DNA of 8,513 bases from RGIG3135 sp964477115. GTDB taxonomy: Bacteria; Actinomycetota; Coriobacteriia; Coriobacteriales; Eggerthellaceae. This document shows positions 4,694-8,513 of the stretch, in pieces. The DNA lies in the NCBI GenBank assembly GCA_964477115.1, contig CAYZCY010000049.1, positions 1 to 8,513 of the forward strand. Reading direction: 5' to 3'. Every line of letters begins with the position of its first letter. Within the stretch, counting starts at the first letter, position 1. A program made the translations under genes and the position numbers. Under the pieces are notes generated by a model. It was not told where the DNA came from. It did not search any database and was given only the letters and a program-made list of their open reading frames with translations.

Positions 4694-5809
4694 TTACTTC
4701 GCCTGAGCCTTCGCGGTCAGCTCCTGGTACTCGGCATCAGACAGCTCGTATCCGTAGAAGGTCTTGTAGTAATCGCAGACTACATCCTGCATGCTGGTGT
4801 CAAACGCGTCGGGATAGCACAGGCGCGGGAACCACTGCAGGCCGAGGATCTGGTTGACCGTCGGCGGGTTGTTCAGCCAGGTGTAGGGCTCGGCCGGGAC
4901 CTCGTAGTAGTTGTCGTTTGCGATGGCTGCGATCTGTGCCCATGCGGGGTCGTCGCCGACGGTGTCGTATATGCTGCCCGCACCGAACACGATGAGCTCG
5001 GGGTTCCAGACGGCGATCTGCTCAAGGGAGATCTCGTTGCCCATGCCGCTGCCGGAGGGCTTGTCGAGGACGACGACGTTGTTTGAGCACATGTCGATGA
5101 CGGTGGACTGGTAGGAGTCCTTGGCGATGGCGTTCAGGCCGGCGTCGCCAAGCAGGTACGCCACGTTAGCGCGCTCGGACTCGGGGATGGATGCCATGAC
5201 GGTCTGGGTTTCGGAGTAAGCCTTCTCGCAGTAGCTCGCCAGCTCTTCGCCACGGTCGGTCATGCCGAGCAGCTCGCCGAGCATGCGGTATGCGTCGCCG
5301 TAGCCGTCAAGCGGGGTGTTGATGAACACCACGGGGATGCCCATCTGCTCCTGCAGGGCATCGAGGTCGGCGGCGAGGCCGTCCTTCGGCTCGCCGGTGT
5401 CGATGATGACCTGCGGTGCCGCCGCTGCGACGGATTCCTTGTTCATGTCGCCCTTGGCGCCGAATGCAGCTCCCGTGATGGGAAGCTTGGCCAGGCCCAG
5501 CTTGCCGTCGTCGTCGATGTACTTCAGCTGATCGTCAGTGAGCTCCTGGGAGAGACACACCATCTTCTCAGGGGCGAAGGTGAGCAGGATCTGGTTGGCG
5601 GTATGGCCCGACGGCGCCACTGCCGTGATGTTCGCGGGAAGCTCGACTTCGCGGCCGAGCGAGTCGGTGAAGGTCCGCGTTGCGTTTGAGTCCTCTTCGG
5701 CCGCCTTGTCCGAGGAGCAGCCTGCGAGGCCGGCGAGGCTGAAGGCCAGGAGGGCGGCGCTTGCCGCGATGGCGGCGCGCTTGAGCCACTGGCGCGTTCT
5801 CTTCTTCAT
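4694..5809 (-). CDS. ABC transporter substrate-binding lipoprotein (FecB/BtuF/MolA class)
   Basis: This 371-residue protein captures the ligand outside the membrane and delivers it to the permease encoded upstream. Residues 1-31 form a lipoprotein signal: MKKR, basic residues, a hydrophobic stretch and the lipobox LAGC with the lipidated Cys at 31. The mature part has the two-lobed class III fold: TFTDSLGREVELP (47-59), ITAVAPSGHTANQIL (61-75), SVAAAAPQVIID (126-137), a long linking helix (about 180-205) and a second lobe ISLEQIAVWNPELIVFGAG (260-278). The motif NNPPTVNQILGLQWFPRLCYPDAF (313-336) resembles the conserved end segment of this family. The ligand is not decided by sequence: siderophores, cobalamin, haem and, for MolA, molybdate or tungstate all use it. 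Neighbouring ModE, MoeA and XdhC relatives favour molybdate or tungstate. ATG at 5809 has AAAGGA eight bases upstream and starts the signal peptide, so in-frame extension to 5932 is rejected. Confidence 0.9.
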   Translation of the reverse strand: MKKRTRQWLKRAAIAASAALLAFSLAGLAGCSSDKAAEEDSNATRTFTDSLGREVELPANITAVAPSGHTANQILLTFAPEKMVCLSQELTDDQLKYIDDDGKLGLAKLPITGAAFGAKGDMNKESVAAAAPQVIIDTGEPKDGLAADLDALQEQMGIPVVFINTPLDGYGDAYRMLGELLGMTDRGEELASYCEKAYSETQTVMASIPESERANVAYLLGDAGLNAIAKDSYQSTVIDMCSNNVVVLDKPSGSGMGNEISLEQIAVWNPELIVFGAGSIYDTVGDDPAWAQIAAIANDNYYEVPAEPYTWLNNPPTVNQILGLQWFPRLCYPDAFDTSMQDVVCDYYKTFYGYELSDAEYQELTAKAQAK

Positions 5810-5984
5810 GGAGTTGTTCCTTTCTTGCTCTCGGTGCCCTTTTCGGCGTTTTGATCGGATGGCCGTGGGGCATCGGGTTTTGAGCCACTTCGTGCGCAGT
5901 GGCCGCGCTTTTCGCGAATGGGGCGCTCGCAATCCGAGTTGCGCTTCGGCTCCAGCCTCGGCGCATCGGGTGCGCTCGCTTCGG
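5810..5984 (-). other. 175-bp gap within the transport operon
   Basis: This gap separates the ATPase and substrate-binding protein genes and is long compared with the 4-bp overlaps elsewhere. A 6-bp stem GCCACT/AGTGGC (5884-5903, 8-nt loop) lies within it. No convincing promoter boxes were seen. It may be an mRNA processing or differential-expression site that raises the binding protein level. Confidence 0.4.
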
Positions 5985-6770
5985 CTATCGTCGTTCGAGC
6001 TCTTGGAGCGGCACGCATACCCTTACCCTGTCGTCGTAGAGGGAGTTCACCTCGACGTCGACGCCGTAGAGGTCGCTGACCAGCTCCTTGGTGATCACCT
6101 CCTTCGGCGATCCGTAGGAGGCCACGCGCCCGCGGTTGATGACGAGCGTGCGGTCTGAGTAGAGGAATGCGTGGTCGGGTTGGTGCGTGGATTGCACGAT
6201 GGAGAGGCCCTCGCGCGCCAGCTGGCGCACGCATGAGAGGACTCGTACGGTGTTGCCGTAGTCGAGCGCGCTCGTGGGCTCGTCCATGATGATGGTTTTG
6301 GCATCCTGGGCTATGGCCCGGGCGATGAGGACGAGTTGCTGCTCGCCGCCCGATATCTGCGTGTAGGTGCGGTGCGCCATGCGCTCGATGCCCACGCGCT
6401 CAAGCGCCGCGTAGGCGCGCGCCACGTGCTCGCGGCGAGGGGTGCGCAGCATGCCGAGGTCGTTGCCGGTGCTCATGAGGACCACGTCGAGCACCTCGTA
6501 GTCGTAGACGCTCGAGTGAGACTGCGGGATGTAGCTGATCTCGCGGGCCCTCTCCTTGATGGAGAGCTTCTTCATGTCCTTGCCGTTGACGAGGATCTGC
6601 CCTTCGTAGCCGCCGTTCAAGCCCAAGATGCACCTGAACAGGGTGGACTTGCCCACGCCGTTGGGGCCGAGCACGTTGACGAGCGTGCCGTCCGGGATGT
6701 CGAAGCTTACGTCGTGCAGGACCCTGTGCTTGCCGTAGGCGAAGCTGAGGTTTCTTACCTGGATGCTCAT
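5985..6770 (-). CDS. ABC transporter ATPase (FecE/BtuD/MolC class)
   Basis: This 261-residue cytoplasmic ATPase powers the importer. All catalytic motifs are intact: Walker A GPNGVGKST (35-43), Q-loop YIPQ (80-83), signature ISGGEQQ (139-145, Glu in place of the common Gln), Walker B TIIMDEP (159-165), D-loop SALD (167-170) and the switch His in STH (196). The length fits the iron/cobalamin/molybdate importer ATPases. The C-terminal 35 residues (VEVNSLYDDRVRVCVPLQELERR) form the short strand pair usual in this family. Its ATG overlaps the permease stop as ATGA, so the two are translationally coupled. The stop codon is TAG at 5985-5987. Confidence 0.95.
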   Translation of the reverse strand: MSIQVRNLSFAYGKHRVLHDVSFDIPDGTLVNVLGPNGVGKSTLFRCILGLNGGYEGQILVNGKDMKKLSIKERAREISYIPQSHSSVYDYEVLDVVLMSTGNDLGMLRTPRREHVARAYAALERVGIERMAHRTYTQISGGEQQLVLIARAIAQDAKTIIMDEPTSALDYGNTVRVLSCVRQLAREGLSIVQSTHQPDHAFLYSDRTLVINRGRVASYGSPKEVITKELVSDLYGVDVEVNSLYDDRVRVCVPLQELERR

Positions 6771-7831
6771 AGCTGCTGCTTCCTCCTCGTGATGAGGTAC
6801 AGGAAGAAGGGCGCGCCCACGAAGGCCGTGAGAATGCCTATGGGGATCTCCGCCGTGGAGACGAGTCGGGCGAAGTTATCAACGATGAGCAGGAAGCTTG
6901 CGCCGAGCAGCATGCTGCAGGGAATGAGCTTGCGGTAGTCGGCGCCTACGATCATGCGGCACAGATGCGGCACTACCAGGCCCACCCAGCCGATCATGCC
7001 CGATACGGCTACGCTTGACGCGGTTACCAAGGTGGCCGCCAAGATGACCACCAGGCGAATCTTGCGGGCGTCGATGCCCATGGTGGAGGCCTCGTCGTCG
7101 CCCATGGTGAGGATGTTGATCTTCCAGCGCAGCGCGAACAGCACCGCCACTCCGATGAGCATGAGGACGAAGGCGAGCGCCAGCGTGAGGTCGAACTTCG
7201 CGCCGGTGAGGCTTCCCATGAGCCAGTAGGTGATGGCGGGCAGATCATCCTGGGGGTCGGCTGCGAGCTTTGCGTAGGAGACGCCAGCTGAGAACAGCGA
7301 GCTGATCATGGTGCCAGCGAGCACGGTGATGAGGATGCGGTTGCCGCGCGCCCGCGCGCTCACCACGAGGACGAGGGCTACCGCTGCGACTGAGCAGGCG
7401 AAAGCCGAAAGCGACACCATGGCCGAGCTGAGGCCGGCGAGGATGGCGAGTGCCGCCCCGAGCGCGGCACCTTGGCTGGCGCCGAGGATGTCGGGGGAGA
7501 CGAGCGGGTTTTGGAAGGTCCCCTGAAACGCCGCTCCCGCGGTTGCCAGGCAGCCGCCTACGAGGACGGCGAGGACGATGCGCGGCAAGCGCACGTTGAA
7601 GAACATGGCGTACTGCTGGTCGGTCCAGGTCTTCTCGACATCGAAAACCTGGCTTGCGAGCATGCTCAGGGCCTCGGTTGGCGATATGGGATATCGACCG
7701 AGCATGAGGGATACGGTCATGCTGATTACGAGAAACACGGCGAGACCCGTGATGAAGGCGTAAGCCTTGCGAGATGACTCGGATTGGCCGATAGGAGGAT
7801 CGGCCTGAGTCGGTGTAGCTTGGTTTGCCAC
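6767..7831 (-). CDS. ABC transporter permease (FecCD/BtuC/MolB class)
   Basis: This 354-residue integral membrane protein forms the channel as a homodimer with about ten membrane helices, the first at about 25-45. Family signatures are strong: GGCLATAGAAFQGTFQNPLV (92-111) followed by SPDILGASQGA (112-122), SGMIGWVGLVVPHLCRMIVG (277-296), and AEIPIGILTAFVGAPFFLYL (327-346). The cytoplasmic coupling loop with DYRKLIP (298-304) faces the ATPase. The start is GTG at 7829-7831, supported by AAGGGG seven bases upstream; no ATG with a ribosome site was found nearby. It is the first gene of the five-gene operon. The hydrophilic N-terminus (about 22 residues, rich in Gln, Pro, Ser) precedes the first helix. 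Confidence 0.94.
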   Translation of the reverse strand: MANQATPTQADPPIGQSESSRKAYAFITGLAVFLVISMTVSLMLGRYPISPTEALSMLASQVFDVEKTWTDQQYAMFFNVRLPRIVLAVLVGGCLATAGAAFQGTFQNPLVSPDILGASQGAALGAALAILAGLSSAMVSLSAFACSVAAVALVLVVSARARGNRILITVLAGTMISSLFSAGVSYAKLAADPQDDLPAITYWLMGSLTGAKFDLTLALAFVLMLIGVAVLFALRWKINILTMGDDEASTMGIDARKIRLVVILAATLVTASSVAVSGMIGWVGLVVPHLCRMIVGADYRKLIPCSMLLGASFLLIVDNFARLVSTAEIPIGILTAFVGAPFFLYLITRRKQQL

Positions 7832-7838
7832 GTAACAT

Positions 7839-7844
7839 CCCCTT
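7839..7844 (-). promoter_or_regulatory. Ribosome-binding site deciding the permease GTG start
   Basis: On the minus strand AAGGGG lies seven bases before GTG (7829-7831), optimal spacing. It is the only good site near the first membrane helix. Confidence 0.7.
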
Positions 7845-7955
7845 GCTTGCTTGGCCGCCCGATTTCAGGGTAGGCCTTCTCCAAGCTCGCCCTTCGCTGC
7901 GAACTGCTCATAGTTGTCAGGTTTCAGAAGGCGCAAATTATTATCCTTGTAACAG

Positions 7956-7984
7956 AATATAGTGTAGCAAGAATAAAGATGCAA
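7956..7984 (-). promoter_or_regulatory. Predicted promoter of the ABC/ModE/methyltransferase operon
   Basis: On the minus strand, -35 TTGCAT (7979-7984) and -10 TATATT (7956-7961) are separated by 17 bp. The start point near 7948 would lie within the ATTATCC copy at 7940-7948, giving a leader of about 115 nt before the GTG. Half-sites upstream at 7989 and beyond would flank the promoter. Confidence 0.5.
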
Positions 7985-8037
7985 GTAGATTATCCTCAAA
8001 TAACTATTATTTCCGTTCAAGGATAAAAATATGAGTA

Positions 8038-8059
8038 ATTATCCTTGTCTAAGGATAAT
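8038..8059. promoter_or_regulatory. Perfect palindrome ATTATCCTT-N4-AAGGATAAT
   Basis: The 9-bp arms (8038-8046 and 8051-8059) match perfectly around GTCT. It lies about 90 bp upstream of the predicted start point and is the best-conserved regulator site in the window. A dimeric winged-helix protein is the expected binder. Confidence 0.65.
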
Positions 8060-8178
8060 CTTTTGCTAAGATGCAGACAGACGGTTCATGAAGAAAAGAT
8101 CAAGTGACCGCGTCTGTGCCGGGCGATCTCGGTATCCACGTTCGTACGCGGCCGATCCAACTCCTTCTCTCCTCACTG

Positions 8179-8203
8179 CGGGCGCCGCATGTTGCGGCGC
8201 CCG
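8179..8203. terminator. Strong GC hairpin, terminator-like
   Basis: CGGGCGCCGCA (8179-8189) and TGCGGCGCCCG (8193-8203) form a perfect 11-bp stem with a TGT loop. No T-run follows on either strand, so it is not a classical rho-independent terminator. It sits about 190 bp after the second ModE-like gene and could insulate it from the ABC promoter. Confidence 0.5.
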
Positions 8204-8251
8204 TGGAGTTTCGGGACGGTCTTTTGCCTCGCATCTGCCAGCACGGCTAAA

Positions 8252-8271
8252 GCCACCGCGCTTTCGGCGGC
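8252..8271 (-). terminator. Weak hairpin after the second ModE-like gene
   Basis: GCC-A-CCG (8252-8258) pairs with CGG-C-GGC (8265-8271) apart from one mismatch, with a 6-nt loop. On the minus strand TTTAG follows closely. It could terminate the gene ending at 8395. Confidence 0.35.
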
Positions 8272-8394
8272 AAGAGGATTGATTGAAAGAAGGGAATGAC
8301 GCTTGCGAGTGCGCCTCCCCACGCAGCCGGGATGTTGGCTTAAGCGGCGTTGGCCCGGCGCGTCGTAGGATGAAGGGAAGATGGCGGACGCCTT

Positions 8395-8513
8395 CTAGCG
8401 GAACAGCTTTGCGAGCATGTCCCGCGCCATCGCATCCAGGGACGCCTCGATCTCGAGGTAGGCGTCGAGGAGCTTGCTGCCGTCCTCGGTGAGGGTGCTT
8501 CCATGCGCGCCGT
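8395..8513 (-). CDS. Second short ModE-like regulator, C-terminal fragment
   Basis: Only the last 38 residues lie in the window; the gene continues past the right edge and stops at TAG (8395-8397). The reading GAHGSTLTEDGSKLLDAYLE, followed by IEASLDAMARDMLAKLFR, closely matches residues 77-112 of the other ModE-like protein (GCKGSDLTEDGAKLLDAYQS...). The LTEDGxKLLDAY core is identical apart from one residue. As in that protein, there is no Mop/TOBE sensor domain after the helix, so it is also a DNA-binding-only form. It is probably a paralogue heading or ending another metal-related operon to the right. Cys78 of the first copy is Ala here. The N-terminal half cannot be judged. Confidence 0.8.
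   Translation of the reverse strand, partial: GAHGSTLTEDGSKLLDAYLEIEASLDAMARDMLAKLFR

Larger units (their letters stand above)
7940..8059. promoter_or_regulatory. Operator array: five ATTATCC-type half-sites
   Basis: Direct copies of ATTATCC start at 7940, 7989 and 8038, exactly 49 bp apart. Inverted copies lie at 8019-8026 (AAGGATAA) and 8051-8059 (AAGGATAAT). The last two copies form a perfect palindrome. This differs from the E. coli ModE box but is a similar AT-rich split palindrome. The regulator is probably the ModE-like protein encoded in the operon or the one at the right edge (inference). Confidence 0.6.
7832..8394. other. Intergenic control region of the ABC operon, no gene
   Basis: This 563-bp stretch separates the ABC operon from the second ModE-like gene. 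The nearest part (7832-7930) is the probable leader and contains a small stem, GGCC-TA-CCC / GGG-C-GGCC (about 7852-7876). The part at 7935-8065 is strongly AT-rich and carries the promoter and TATCC half-sites. The part at 8090-8394 is GC-rich with two hairpins (8179-8203 and 8252-8271) and no frame with gene-like composition. A 64-residue frame on the plus strand at 8088 lacks a ribosome site and is not called. Confidence 0.65.

Noticed and set aside
5884..5903. Cobalamin riboswitch (a GCCACTG string is present on the minus strand)
   Set aside because: Only this short string is seen; the B12 box and the rest of the conserved core are absent.
5810..5932. In-frame N-terminal extension of the substrate-binding protein
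   Set aside because: It would bury the lipoprotein signal peptide behind 41 basic residues; ATG at 5809 has its own ribosome site.
5538..6158. Plus-strand frame of 206 codons over the binding-protein and ATPase genes
   Set aside because: It runs across two real genes and their gap on the opposite strand, and its composition is typical of an antisense shadow.
7832..7935. Known molybdenum- or tungsten-cofactor riboswitch in the importer leader
   Set aside because: Only one small stem is visible and I cannot match it to the Moco RNA consensus by eye; a covariance-model search would decide.
7940..8059. CRISPR array
   Set aside because: The repeated unit is only 7-9 bp, occurs in both orientations and lacks uniform repeats and spacers.
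8088..8282. 64-codon plus-strand frame beginning MKKRSS
   Set aside because: There is no Shine-Dalgarno site, the composition is Arg/Ser-rich and it crosses a strong hairpin.

Overview
The window looks like accessory metal-cofactor DNA from a high-GC anaerobic actinobacterium. Protein style and gene content suggest Coriobacteriia, probably Eggerthellaceae. This placement is an inference from recollection of the family, because no marker gene is present. All confidently called genes are compact and use good Shine-Dalgarno sites. The two longest gene-free stretches (540-859 and 7832-8394) are partly AT-rich and hold the control regions.

Layout from left to right. (1) A minus-strand MarR-type winged-helix regulator (57-539) ends in a His/Cys/Lys tail that looks metal-binding. 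(2) A plus-strand two-gene operon follows: a divergent MoeA-like molybdopterin protein (860-2104) and a divergent XdhC-family protein (2172-3158). Hairpins suited to terminators lie at 3188-3274. (3) A five-gene operon runs leftwards from about 7950 to 3283. In transcription order it encodes a FecCD/BtuC-type permease (7831-6767), its ATPase (6770-5985), a lipoprotein substrate-binding protein (5809-4694), a short ModE-type DNA-binding protein without a molybdate-sensing domain (4616-4224) and a SAM-dependent methyltransferase (4227-3283). Permease/ATPase and ModE/methyltransferase each overlap by 4 bp (ATGA), so both pairs are probably translationally coupled. (4) After a 563-bp gap, the 3' end of a second short ModE-like gene enters at the right edge (8395-8513, minus). 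Its C-terminus closely resembles the first ModE-like protein.

Working model (inference): this is a molybdenum or tungsten locus. The ABC transporter is of the class that includes MolBCA of Haemophilus influenzae, so it may import molybdate or tungstate. The ModE-like protein would control it, and the MoeA-like and XdhC-like proteins would insert or mature a pterin cofactor for an enzyme outside the window. The best sequence support for one regulon is a shared half-site, TATCCT. It occurs five times (three direct, two inverted) in the ABC promoter region and as an inverted pair TATCCTC/GAGGATA at the moeA-like promoter. In both places a copy sits just downstream of the predicted -10 box.

The most unusual points are the MoeA-like protein with altered active-site motifs, the paired short ModE proteins lacking a sensor domain, the methyltransferase inside a metal-import operon, and the shared operator array.
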